A DNA stretch of 63,341 nucleotides from an uncultured Clostridia bacterium. GTDB lineage: Bacteria; Bacillota; Clostridia; Christensenellales; CAG-138. A program made the translations under genes and the position numbers. The stretch spans positions 1 to 63,341 of the forward strand of contig CAMKES010000012.1 in NCBI GenBank assembly GCA_946411635.1. Direction: 5' to 3'. Below are positions 42,873 through 50,709 of the stretch, one piece after another; positions within the stretch are counted from its first letter, which is position 1; the number at the start of each line of letters is the position of its first letter. The notes below the pieces were generated by a model. That model was not told the DNA's origin, did not search any database, and saw nothing but the letters and a program-made list of their open reading frames with translations.

Positions 42873-43687
42873 TTGTCCGCCTCCTCTTTCGGCAGCGGAA
42901 GCTCAAAAAGGTCCTCGTAGGTCAGATCGCCGAACGCCTTTTTGCCGGCGCGGGTAAAGCGCCGCAGCGCCCGGATCGCCGGGTTCAGAAGCTTCGAACG
43001 GCGGACCGGCTTGTTCTGCGCCCTGCGCATCCGCTCCATCAGATCGGCCGTGGAAAGCGGCGCCGCCTCCTGCGGGAAAAAGACGCCGGAGCGCGGCGCG
43101 TCGATATAGCCCTTCAGCGCTTCGCACAGCGTGTCGATCGACACCATGCTGCGGCGGTTTTCAAAATCGGGACAGAACGGCAGGCGGTTCGCGATCCGTT
43201 CGAGCCGCGCGGGATTGCCCTTCGCGCCGGGACCGAACACCATCGGCGGACGCAGGATCGTGACGCGGAACGTCCCGTCGGCAAGCGCCGCGATGCGCCG
43301 TTCCGCCTGAAGCTTGCTCTTGCCGTACTGCGTGTCCGGCGCGGGAACGGTATCCTTCGTGATCGTGCCGGTCACCTTTCCGTACACGCTCATCGAGCTG
43401 AAAAACACGAACTGCTTCACGCCCTCGCGCTTCGCCTGTTCGGCGACGGCATACGCAAGATCGCAGTTGACCGTTTCGTACAGCGCGGGCGTTTCCGCCG
43501 TTTCCTTCCGATGCACGATCGCGGCGACGTGGACGATCGCGTCCGCGCCGCGAAACGCGTATTCGCCGGGCGTGTGTCCCTTCATCGCGAGCGTTTCCAC
43601 GGCGTAATCGCCGGGAAACCGCGCAAGGTACGCTTCCAGATGCGTGCCGATATAGCTGTCTTCACCCGTGATCAGGATCCGTTTCAT
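42869..43687 (-). CDS. NAD-dependent epimerase/dehydratase (extended SDR)
   Basis: A 272-residue SDR protein. ILITGEDSYIGTHL is the Rossmann motif, and VFFSSMSVYG and YGKSKLQAE provide the Ser and YxxxK residues. It resembles the short epimerases or reductases next to PglC-type transferases (WbpV/Fnl-like group). It probably makes the first sugar donor, such as a UDP-HexNAc derivative, used by the neighbouring PGT. ATG at 43687 follows GGAGG and overlaps the PGT stop. Confidence 0.86.
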   Translation of the reverse strand: MKRILITGEDSYIGTHLEAYLARFPGDYAVETLAMKGHTPGEYAFRGADAIVHVAAIVHRKETAETPALYETVNCDLAYAVAEQAKREGVKQFVFFSSMSVYGKVTGTITKDTVPAPDTQYGKSKLQAERRIAALADGTFRVTILRPPMVFGPGAKGNPARLERIANRLPFCPDFENRRSMVSIDTLCEALKGYIDAPRSGVFFPQEAAPLSTADLMERMRRAQNKPVRRSKLLNPAIRALRRFTRAGKKAFGDLTYEDLFELPLPKEEADK

Positions 43688-44298
43688 TCGTCCTCCGTCC
43701 GATGCTCGTTCGCATGCTCGCCTTCCTGAAAGCCCTTTCTCGTCAGGACCGCGACGACCGTTTTCCAAAGGCACGTCAGATCCGTCCGAAGCGTCACGTG
43801 CGCGGCATACATGCCGTCCAGCTCCGCCTTGTCTTCGATCGAAAGCACGTCGCGTCCGTTGACCTGCGCAAGGCCGGTCAGCCCCGGGCGCACGTCGTTC
43901 GCGCCGTATTTTTCACGCTCGGCGACGAGATCGTCCTGATTCCAGAGCGCCGGCCGCGGTCCCACGATCGCCATCTTGCCGGTGAAGATCTGCAGAAGCT
44001 GCGGCAGCTCGTCGAGACTTGTTTTGCGGAGGATCCGTCCCGCCCGCGTGATCCACTGCTCCGGATTCTTCAGAAGATGCGTCGGCACGTCGTGCGGCGT
44101 ATCGATGCGCATGGTGCGGAACTTCATGATCTCAAACGTCGTGCGGTACCGCCCGATGCGCTTCTGCCGGAACAGCACGGGTCCTTTCGAATCCAGCTTG
44201 ATCCAGAGGCAGAGGATCAGAAACAGCGGCGACAGGATCACGATCGCCAGTCCCGACAGTACGAGGTCGAAAAATCGTTTCCAAAAATTCCGGTACAT
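43684..44298 (-). CDS. Small phosphoglycosyl transferase initiating glycan synthesis (PglC-like)
   Basis: A 204-residue bacterial sugar transferase of the small monotopic type. RFFDLVLSGLAIVILSP is the re-entrant helix region. FRQKRIGRYRTTFEIMKFRTM, GRILRKTSLDELPQL and VGPRPAL are the core motifs, with catalytic Asp-Glu in SLDEL. It moves a sugar-1-phosphate from a UDP donor to undecaprenyl phosphate, starting the polymer. ATG at 44298 follows GGAG; longer in-frame extensions cross the promoter. It is first in the operon. Confidence 0.92.
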   Translation of the reverse strand: MYRNFWKRFFDLVLSGLAIVILSPLFLILCLWIKLDSKGPVLFRQKRIGRYRTTFEIMKFRTMRIDTPHDVPTHLLKNPEQWITRAGRILRKTSLDELPQLLQIFTGKMAIVGPRPALWNQDDLVAEREKYGANDVRPGLTGLAQVNGRDVLSIEDKAELDGMYAAHVTLRTDLTCLWKTVVAVLTRKGFQEGEHANEHRTEDE

Positions 44299-44374
44299 AC
44301 GCACTCCGTTTTTTTCGCGCAGCAAAGCAGGCGTTTTCAGCGCATACTTCTTGCGACTATAATACCTTAATCGT

Positions 44375-44403
44375 ATCATAGCACAGCGTCCGGGAAAAAG
44401 CAA
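44375..44403 (-). promoter_or_regulatory. Promoter of the glycopolymer operon
   Basis: Minus-strand TTGCTT (44403-44398), 17-bp spacer and TATGAT (44380-44375), about 77 bp before the PGT start. A TATTAT slightly downstream is an alternative -10 without a good -35. Confidence 0.6.
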
Positions 44404-44468
44404 CCGCAAGGGGTCGGGTTCGTGTAAACATAATAAGAACAATTCCCCGTTTTTCGTTGCGTTTCCTC

Positions 44469-44498
44469 TTGACAAAGTCCCCGTTTTCGCGGTATCGT
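44469..44498 (+). promoter_or_regulatory. Promoter of the glycine riboswitch and gcv operon
   Basis: A perfect TTGACA (44469-44474), an 18-bp spacer and TATCGT (44493-44498). The start site would be near 44505, roughly 30 nt before the first aptamer. Confidence 0.65.
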
Positions 44499-44533
44499 AT
44501 ACAAGGAAACAACCGCATATCGTCCCGAACGAT

Positions 44534-44700
44534 GGGCCCGGGAGAGGTCGTGAAAGCACGGCGCCGAAGGGGACTGCAGAAACTCTCAGGCAGAAGGATC
44601 GGACCCGGACGGGACTCCGGAAAGGAAAGGGCACGTCCCTTTACGCCGATGGTGCAACCGCCTTCCGCGCGGGAATCTCTCAGGCTAAGAACGGAGGCGC
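44534..44700 (+). ncRNA. Tandem glycine riboswitch
   Basis: Two adjacent aptamers precede gcvT. Aptamer I shows GGGAGAG (44540-44546), GCGCCGAAGGGG (44561-44572) and AACTCTCAGGCAGAAGGA (44581-44598), ending near GGACTCCGG. Aptamer II shows ACGCCGATGG (44643-44652), GCAACCGCC (44654-44662) and AATCTCTCAGGC (44674-44685). CTCTCAGGC is the glycine-aptamer hallmark and its recurrence defines the tandem form. Glycine binding should favour expression of the cleavage operon. The 3' end overlaps the terminator stem at 44698-44700, giving a direct switch. The 484-bp gap between the PGT and gcvT is filled by this element and two promoters. Confidence 0.93.
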
Positions 44701-44731
44701 AAGGTACGGGCGTACTTTGCGTTTTTCTTTT
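44698..44731 (+). terminator. Riboswitch expression-platform terminator
   Basis: Stem CGCAAGGTAC/GTACTTTGCG (one G-U pair) with a GGGC loop is followed by TTTTTCTTTTT. The left arm begins inside the end of aptamer II, so ligand binding and terminator formation can exclude each other. A second G+C hairpin (CCGCGGC/GCCGCGG, 44733-44749) sits between it and gcvT. Confidence 0.85.
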
Positions 44732-44782
44732 TCCGCGGCGAGGCCGCGGACGCATTTCAAAAACGATTCAAGGAGGACTCTC

Positions 44783-46024
44783 ATGAGCGAACTCAAACGG
44801 ACTCAACTGTACGACGCGCACGTTGCGGCGGGCGCAAAGATGGTCGACTTCGGCGGCTGGGAAATGCCGATCCAGTATCCCGAAGGCATCGTCGCGGAAC
44901 ATCTGTACACCAGAAGCGCATGCGGACTGTTCGACGTGTCCCATATGGGCCGTCTGCTGATCGAAGGACCGGACCGCACGGCGTTTTTGCAGCACGTGCT
45001 TTCGAGCAACGTGCTCGCGCTCGGTCTCAACCAGGCGCAGTACTGCATCATTCCCGCCGAGGACGGCAGCGCGGTCGACGACGCGTATCTGTACCGCTTC
45101 GAGGAGGAACGGTTCCTGCTCGTCGTCAACGCGTCGAACACCGATAAGGACCTCGCGTGGTTTGCGCCGATCGTAAAGAACTACGACTGCACGATCCGGA
45201 ACATCACGAACGAAACCGTTTCGATCGCGGTGCAGGGTCCGAAGAGCGAAGCGATCCTGAAGACCCTCGCGGGCGTCGACGAGGTCACCAAGCCCGCGCG
45301 CAACAACCTTTCCACGCTGATGATCGAAGGCCGCAAGGTCCTCGTTTCCAGAACGGGCTATACCGCGGAGCCGATCGGCTACGAGCTGTTCCTCGACAAC
45401 GCGGATGCGCACTGGATGTGGAACCGCCTGATCGAGCTCGGCGGCAAGCCGGCGGGCCTCGGCGCGCGCGACACGCTCCGCATGGAAGGCATGCTCCCGC
45501 TGTACGGCGACGAGATGGGCGTCGACGAAGCCGGCAATCCGATGCCGATCTTCGCGCTCGCGCTCGCAAAGTTCGCGGTCTCCTTCGATGAAGCGAAGGG
45601 CGATTTCGTCGGCCGCGAAGCGCTCAAAAAACAGGCGGCGGCGCAGGCGTGCTTCAAGGCGAAGGATTACAATCCCGAAGCGATGGCGGCGCTGCCCATG
45701 CGCGTGCGTCCGATCGCGCTCGTCGACCGCGGCGTCATGCGGCACGGCATGGAAGTCTTCCGCAACGGCGAGAGGATCGGCTGGGTCACCAGCGGCACGA
45801 GCATTCCGTACTTCATGACCGAAGGCGAAGGCGCGGACGTGAAGCTCCTTCCCGAGACCGGCAAGCGCGCGATCGGCATCGCGTATATCCGGTCCGACGT
45901 TCCGGTGAACGGCGAGGTCGAGGTCGACGTGCGCGGCAAGCGTCTGAAGGCCGTCATTCCGTCGAAGCATATCACGAACAACGTACCGCCCTACGTGGTG
46001 CCGGTCGTTTATAAAGCGAACTAA
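44783..46024 (+). CDS. gcvT: Glycine cleavage system T protein (aminomethyltransferase)
   Basis: A 413-residue THF-dependent aminomethyltransferase. VDFGGWEMPIQYPEGI, GLFDVSHMGR and GARDTLRMEGMLPLYG are family hallmarks, and the C-terminal barrel ends in SKHITNNVPPYV. It takes the aminomethyl group from lipoyl-H protein, releasing ammonia and forming methylene-THF. ATG at 44783 follows AAGGAGG. It lies under the tandem glycine riboswitch. Confidence 0.97.
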   Translation: MSELKRTQLYDAHVAAGAKMVDFGGWEMPIQYPEGIVAEHLYTRSACGLFDVSHMGRLLIEGPDRTAFLQHVLSSNVLALGLNQAQYCIIPAEDGSAVDDAYLYRFEEERFLLVVNASNTDKDLAWFAPIVKNYDCTIRNITNETVSIAVQGPKSEAILKTLAGVDEVTKPARNNLSTLMIEGRKVLVSRTGYTAEPIGYELFLDNADAHWMWNRLIELGGKPAGLGARDTLRMEGMLPLYGDEMGVDEAGNPMPIFALALAKFAVSFDEAKGDFVGREALKKQAAAQACFKAKDYNPEAMAALPMRVRPIALVDRGVMRHGMEVFRNGERIGWVTSGTSIPYFMTEGEGADVKLLPETGKRAIGIAYIRSDVPVNGEVEVDVRGKRLKAVIPSKHITNNVPPYVVPVVYKAN

Positions 46025-46053
46025 ATCCAAAAAACATTCAGGAGGATACAAGT

Positions 46054-46428
46054 ATGACGATCAAACCCGAATTACAGTACAGCAAGGACCATGAGTGGCT
46101 CAAGGAAGAAGACGGCCTCACCGTGATCGGTATCTCCGATTTCGCGCAGGACGCGCTCGGCGATCTCGTGTTCGTGAATCTGCCGGAAGTCGGCGACGCG
46201 GTCACCGCGGGTGAAGCGTTCGGCGACGTCGAATCCGTCAAGGCGGTTTCCGATCTTCTTTCCCCGGTCTCCGGCACCGTTGCCGAGATCAACGAGGAAC
46301 TCCTCGACGCGCCCGAAAAGCTCAACGAGGATCCGTACGGCGCATGGATCATTAAGGTGTCCGACGTGACCGCGACCGAGGAACTCCTCGACGCGGCTGC
46401 CTACGAAGCGTTCTGCGCGGAGGCATAA
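46054..46428 (+). CDS. gcvH: Glycine cleavage system H protein
   Basis: A 124-residue lipoyl carrier. Lys63 in GDVESVKAVSDL is the lipoylation site, and KDHEWLKEEDGLTVIGISDFAQ-type beta structure precedes it in the family arrangement. It shuttles the aminomethyl intermediate among P, T and L proteins. AGGAGG precedes the ATG, 29 bp after gcvT. The lipoate ligase encoded downstream could modify it. Confidence 0.97.
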   Translation: MTIKPELQYSKDHEWLKEEDGLTVIGISDFAQDALGDLVFVNLPEVGDAVTAGEAFGDVESVKAVSDLLSPVSGTVAEINEELLDAPEKLNEDPYGAWIIKVSDVTATEELLDAAAYEAFCAEA

Positions 46429-46431
46429 CGC

Positions 46432-47745
46432 ATGGGAAGCTACGTTCCTTCCACCGAGGAACAGCGTCGGGAAATGCTCAAGGCGATCGGGCTCTCGGAT
46501 TACCGTGAGCTCTATCGCGACGTCCCGGAAAGCATGATCCTGAACCGCCCGCTCGACCTTCCCGAAGGCAAGAGCGAGCTCGAAGTCCGCAGCGCCATGG
46601 CAAAGATGGCGGCGAAGAACACGGTGTTCGAGACCGTGCTTCGCGGCGCGGGCGCGTACGATCATTACATTCCGTCGATCGTGAAGTATATCCCCGCGAA
46701 GGAAGAGTTCCTCACCGCGTACACGCCCTATCAGGCTGAGATCAGCCAGGGCATTCTGCAGTCGATCTTCGAGTATCAGACGATGATCGCGGAGCTGACC
46801 GGCATGGACGCGTCCAACGCGTCCGTGTACGACGGGGCGACCGCAGCGGCGGAAGCCGCGGCGATGTGCCGCGACCGCAAGCGCCGCGTCACGCTGATCT
46901 CCGCGACGACGCATCCCGACGTGATCAACACCGTCCGCACCTACTGCTACGGCACCAACGACGAGCTCGTCGTCGTGCCCATGAAGGACGGCAAGACCGA
47001 CAAGGACGCATTGAAGGCGCTTCTGAACGAAGGCGTCGCGTCGTTCTACGTGCAGCAGCCGAACTTCTTCGGTCTCTTTGAGGACGCGGAAGCGCTCGGC
47101 GCGCTCGTGCACGAGGCGGGCGCGATGTTCGTGATGGGATGCAACCCCATCGCGCTCGCGATCATGAAGACGCCGCGCGACTGCGGCGCGGACGCGGCGG
47201 TCGGCGAAGGCCAGCCGCTGGGCATGCCGATCGGATTCGGCGGTCCGTACCTCGGCTTCATGGCGACCACGATGAAGCATATCCGCAAGCTCCCCGGCCG
47301 CATCGTCGGCGAAACGACGGATCACGACGGCAGGCGCGCGTACGTGCTTTCGCTGCAGGCGCGCGAACAGCACATCCGCCGCGAAAAGGCGAGCTCGAAC
47401 ATCTGCTCGAACGAGGCGCTGTGCGCGCTGACCGCGGGGCTCTATATGGCAACGATGGGTCCCGACGGCATGGCGGACGTCGCGAACCAGTGCATGGCGA
47501 AGGCGCACTATCTCCAGAAAGAGCTCTGCAAACTCGACGGCGTGAAGCTGCGCTACGACGGCGCGTTCTTCCACGAGTTCCTGCTCGATATGCCGAAGTG
47601 CAAAGAGATCGAAACGGCGTTGGCGGCAAACGGCATCCTTTCCGGTCTTCCGTATGAGGGCGGCATGCTCTGGTGCGTCACCGAAAAGGCGTCGAAGGAA
47701 ACGCTCGACGAGGTCGTTTCCGTCGTGAAGGAGGTGCTCGCATGA
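46432..47745 (+). CDS. gcvPA: Glycine cleavage system P protein, subunit 1
   Basis: A 437-residue N-terminal half of glycine decarboxylase. The family block MGSYVPSTEEQRREML opens it, YTPYQAEISQGILQS follows, and SNASVYDGATAAAEA and FGGPYLGFMA are typical. With subunit 2 it decarboxylates glycine and loads the H protein. It begins 3 bp after gcvH and overlaps gcvPB by 4 nt (ATGA). Split P proteins are characteristic of Gram-positive and many anaerobic bacteria. Confidence 0.96.
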   Translation: MGSYVPSTEEQRREMLKAIGLSDYRELYRDVPESMILNRPLDLPEGKSELEVRSAMAKMAAKNTVFETVLRGAGAYDHYIPSIVKYIPAKEEFLTAYTPYQAEISQGILQSIFEYQTMIAELTGMDASNASVYDGATAAAEAAAMCRDRKRRVTLISATTHPDVINTVRTYCYGTNDELVVVPMKDGKTDKDALKALLNEGVASFYVQQPNFFGLFEDAEALGALVHEAGAMFVMGCNPIALAIMKTPRDCGADAAVGEGQPLGMPIGFGGPYLGFMATTMKHIRKLPGRIVGETTDHDGRRAYVLSLQAREQHIRREKASSNICSNEALCALTAGLYMATMGPDGMADVANQCMAKAHYLQKELCKLDGVKLRYDGAFFHEFLLDMPKCKEIETALAANGILSGLPYEGGMLWCVTEKASKETLDEVVSVVKEVLA

Positions 47746-49145
47746 ACCTGATCTTTGAAAAGAGCGTCAAGGGACGCAGAAGCTGCATCCTGCCGAAGTG
47801 CGACGTCGAACCCGTCGCGCTGCCGGAGAACCTCAGACGCGAAACCGCGCCGCGGCTTCCCGAAATGAGCGAGACCGACGTGTCGCGCCACTACACCGAG
47901 CTCAACAAGCAGGTGCACGGCGTGAACTGCGGCTTCTACCCGCTCGGCTCCTGCACCATGAAGTACAATCCGCGCATCGACGAAGAGGCGGCGGCGATGG
48001 AGGGCTTTACGAACGTCCATCCGCTCGCACCGAAATCCACGGTCCGCGGCTCGCTCGAAGTGCTCGATACGCTCCGCGCGGATCTCTGCGAGATCACCGG
48101 CATGGACGGCATGACCTTCCAGCCCGCGGCGGGCGCGCACGGCGAGTTCACCGGCGTGCTGCTGATCAAGCAGTACCATGATTCGCGTAACGATACGAAG
48201 CGCTGCAAGATCATCGTGCCGGATTCCGCGCACGGAACGAACCCCGCGACGGCGGCGATGTGCGGCTATCAGGTCGTGAACATCCCCTCCGCGCCGAACG
48301 GCTGCGTCGACCTCGAAGCGCTCAAGAGCGTTCTCGGCGACGACGTTGCGGGTCTGATGCTCACGAACCCGAACACGGTCGGCATCTTTGACGAGAACAT
48401 CCTCGAGATCACGAAGCTCGTGCACGAGGCGGGCGGTCTGTGCTACTACGACGGCGCGAACCTCAATGCGATCATGGGCGTCGTGCGTCCGGGCGACATG
48501 GGCTTCGACTGCGTGCATCTGAACCTCCACAAGACGTTCGCCACCCCGCACGGCGGCGGCGGTCCGGGCGCGGGCGCGGTCGGCTGCAAGGAATTTCTGA
48601 AGCCGTTCCTGCCGCATTCGGCGATGATGGAGATGCCGGGCCGCATCCAGGTCCGCGCGTTCATGGGCAACTTCCTCGTTTGCGTGCGCGCGCTTGCGTA
48701 CGTGATGACGCTCGGCCGCGAAGGCATCCCCGAGGCGTCGACGAACGCGGTGCTCAACGCGAACTATCTGATGAGTCGGATCAAGGGCACGTTCACGCCC
48801 GCGTTCGACCGCATCTGCATGCACGAGTTCGTGCTCGACCTTTCGCAGTACGAGAAGGAGACCGGCGTCTCCGCGCTCGACGTGGCGAAGTCGCTGATCG
48901 ACTGGGGCATGCATCCGCCGACCATGTACTTCCCGCTGATCGTGCACGAAGCGCTGATGCTCGAGCCGACCGAAACGGAAAGCATCGAAACGCTCGACTG
49001 GGCGGCGGACGTGTTTAGGAAGCTCTACGAGCTCGGCAGGACCGATCCCGAGACCATGCACGGCGCGCCGCATCACACCCCGATCGGCCGTCCCGACGAA
49101 GTCAAGGCCGCGCGCAGCCCGATCGTGCGGTATGATTTCGCATGA
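47742..49145 (+). CDS. gcvPB: Glycine cleavage system P protein, subunit 2
   Basis: A 467-residue PLP-binding half of glycine decarboxylase. Lys264 in HLNLHKTFATPHGGGGPG is the Schiff-base lysine followed by the Gly-rich loop, and NCGFYPLGSCTMKYNPR is a conserved N-terminal block. ATG at 47742 lies in the ATGA overlap with gcvPA. Its own stop overlaps lplA by 4 nt. It forms the active decarboxylase with subunit 1. Confidence 0.96.
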   Translation: MNLIFEKSVKGRRSCILPKCDVEPVALPENLRRETAPRLPEMSETDVSRHYTELNKQVHGVNCGFYPLGSCTMKYNPRIDEEAAAMEGFTNVHPLAPKSTVRGSLEVLDTLRADLCEITGMDGMTFQPAAGAHGEFTGVLLIKQYHDSRNDTKRCKIIVPDSAHGTNPATAAMCGYQVVNIPSAPNGCVDLEALKSVLGDDVAGLMLTNPNTVGIFDENILEITKLVHEAGGLCYYDGANLNAIMGVVRPGDMGFDCVHLNLHKTFATPHGGGGPGAGAVGCKEFLKPFLPHSAMMEMPGRIQVRAFMGNFLVCVRALAYVMTLGREGIPEASTNAVLNANYLMSRIKGTFTPAFDRICMHEFVLDLSQYEKETGVSALDVAKSLIDWGMHPPTMYFPLIVHEALMLEPTETESIETLDWAADVFRKLYELGRTDPETMHGAPHHTPIGRPDEVKAARSPIVRYDFA

Positions 49146-50119
49146 TCGACACGCTTCGGATCTATGAAAGCGACGGGGTCGATCCCCATCGCAATTTAGC
49201 CATTGAGCAGCACCTGCTGGAGACCGTCGAAGGCGGGTGCTGCCTTCTTTATCTCTGGCAGAACGCGCGCACGGTCGTGATCGGCAGGAACCAGAACGCG
49301 TGGGCGGAGTGCCGCACCGAAGCGCTGTTCCGCGACGGCGGCAGGCTTGCAAGGCGGCTGTCCGGCGGCGGCGCGGTGTATCACGACCTCGGAAACCTGA
49401 ACTTCACGTTTCTGATGCGCGAGCAGGACTACGACCTCGACCGGCAGCTCTCGGTCATCGAGCGCGCGTGCCGCCTGCTCGGCGTCGAAACCGAGCGCTC
49501 CGGACGAAACGACGTGCTCGCCGGCGGACGCAAGTTCTCCGGCAACGCGTTCTATCATCACGAGGGGCGCGCGTATCACCACGGCACGCTGCTCGTCGAT
49601 ACCGACGGCGAGGCGATGGCGCGTTACCTGAGCCCGTCGAAGGCGAAGCTTCAGTCGAAGGGCGTCGAAAGCGTGCGTTCGCGGGTCGTGAACCTCAAAG
49701 AGCTGAACCACGCGATCACGGTCGACGCGCTGAAGGATGCGATGAAGCGGGCGTTTTCGGAGGTCTATGACCTTCCGCTCTGTCCGCCGCCCGTCCCAGA
49801 CGAAGCGCGGATCGAAGAGCTTGCGGCGCATTACGCGAGCGACGCGTGGCTGTTCGGACGGAAGCTTCCGTTCACGCTCCGCTGCGAGGACCGCTTTGCG
49901 TGGGGCGTCGCTGAGCTGCAGCTCTCTGTCGATCGCGGCGTGATCACGGACGCCGCGGTGTACACCGACGCCATGGACGACGGACTTGCGGCAAGGCTGG
50001 AATCGGTCCTGGTCCACTGTCCCCTCCGGAAGGACGCGATCGGACAGGCGCTGCAAAGATCCGGCATCGAGCCGAACGTGCAGGCGAACCTGATCGAGCT
50101 GATCGCCTCCGTACTCTGA
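49142..50119 (+). CDS. lplA: Lipoate-protein ligase A
   Basis: A 325-residue ligase. RLSGGGAVYHDLGNLNFTF forms the lipoyl-AMP pocket, and GGRKFSGNAFYHH carries the catalytic Lys. A C-terminal accessory domain (about 240-325) is present, so it should both adenylate free lipoate and transfer it. The evident target is the GcvH encoded in the same operon. It overlaps gcvPB by 4 nt. Confidence 0.95.
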   Translation: MIDTLRIYESDGVDPHRNLAIEQHLLETVEGGCCLLYLWQNARTVVIGRNQNAWAECRTEALFRDGGRLARRLSGGGAVYHDLGNLNFTFLMREQDYDLDRQLSVIERACRLLGVETERSGRNDVLAGGRKFSGNAFYHHEGRAYHHGTLLVDTDGEAMARYLSPSKAKLQSKGVESVRSRVVNLKELNHAITVDALKDAMKRAFSEVYDLPLCPPPVPDEARIEELAAHYASDAWLFGRKLPFTLRCEDRFAWGVAELQLSVDRGVITDAAVYTDAMDDGLAARLESVLVHCPLRKDAIGQALQRSGIEPNVQANLIELIASVL

Positions 50120-50149
50120 AGAACACAAACGATTCGGAAGGAGCATTTT

Positions 50150-50683
50150 ATGAAACTGATCGTAATCGATATGCAAAAAGCGCTCATGGACGATGAGCTT
50201 TACAATCTGAACGGGCTTTTGGAGAACGTTTCCAAACTGATCGAAGCCGCCAGAGCGAACCGTGTCGAAGTGATCTACGTCCAGCACGACGCAGGCGCGG
50301 GCACGGGCTTCTCCGTTGGGGATGAGGCGTTTGAGATCGCCGACGAAGTTGCGCCGCAGGCGGGTGAGAAGGTCTTTGTCAAGAGAGCCAGCAGCAGCTT
50401 TACCAACCGGGAGCTTGCGGCATATCTGGAGAAAGAAGAAGGCGATACGTTATTGATCGTCGGCCTGCAGACGAACTTCTGCATCGACGCAACCGTGAAA
50501 TCCGCTTTCGAACGGGGCTACGACGTGATCATTCCCGATGGGACCAATTCCACGTTCGACAATCCGTATATGTCCGGAAAAACGACTTACGAGTATTACA
50601 TGAACGAGGTCTGGCCCGACCTGTTCGCCGATTGCGTTTCCATGGACGAAGCGCTGGAAATGATCCGGAAACATAATTCTTAA
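50150..50683 (+). CDS. Isochorismatase-like cysteine hydrolase
   Basis: A 177-residue hydrolase with the catalytic triad Asp7 (VIDMQ), Lys78 (FVKRASSSF) and Cys111 (QTNFCIDAT) and the non-proline cis-peptide region before Cys. The family includes nicotinamidases, carbamoylsarcosine amidases and isochorismatases; the substrate cannot be chosen from motifs. It sits between lplA and lpd in the glycine cleavage operon and looks less G+C-rich than its neighbours, which suggests later insertion. GGAAGGAG precedes the ATG. Confidence 0.88.
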   Translation: MKLIVIDMQKALMDDELYNLNGLLENVSKLIEAARANRVEVIYVQHDAGAGTGFSVGDEAFEIADEVAPQAGEKVFVKRASSSFTNRELAAYLEKEEGDTLLIVGLQTNFCIDATVKSAFERGYDVIIPDGTNSTFDNPYMSGKTTYEYYMNEVWPDLFADCVSMDEALEMIRKHNS

Positions 50684-50709
50684 CACGCTGCATCAAAGGA
50701 GAGCATCAT

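Noticed and set aside
43684-44634. Longer PGT reading frame starting near 44634
   Set aside because: The extra codons cross the operon promoter and the divergent gap; ATG at 44298 has a ribosome binding site and gives the usual PglC-type length.
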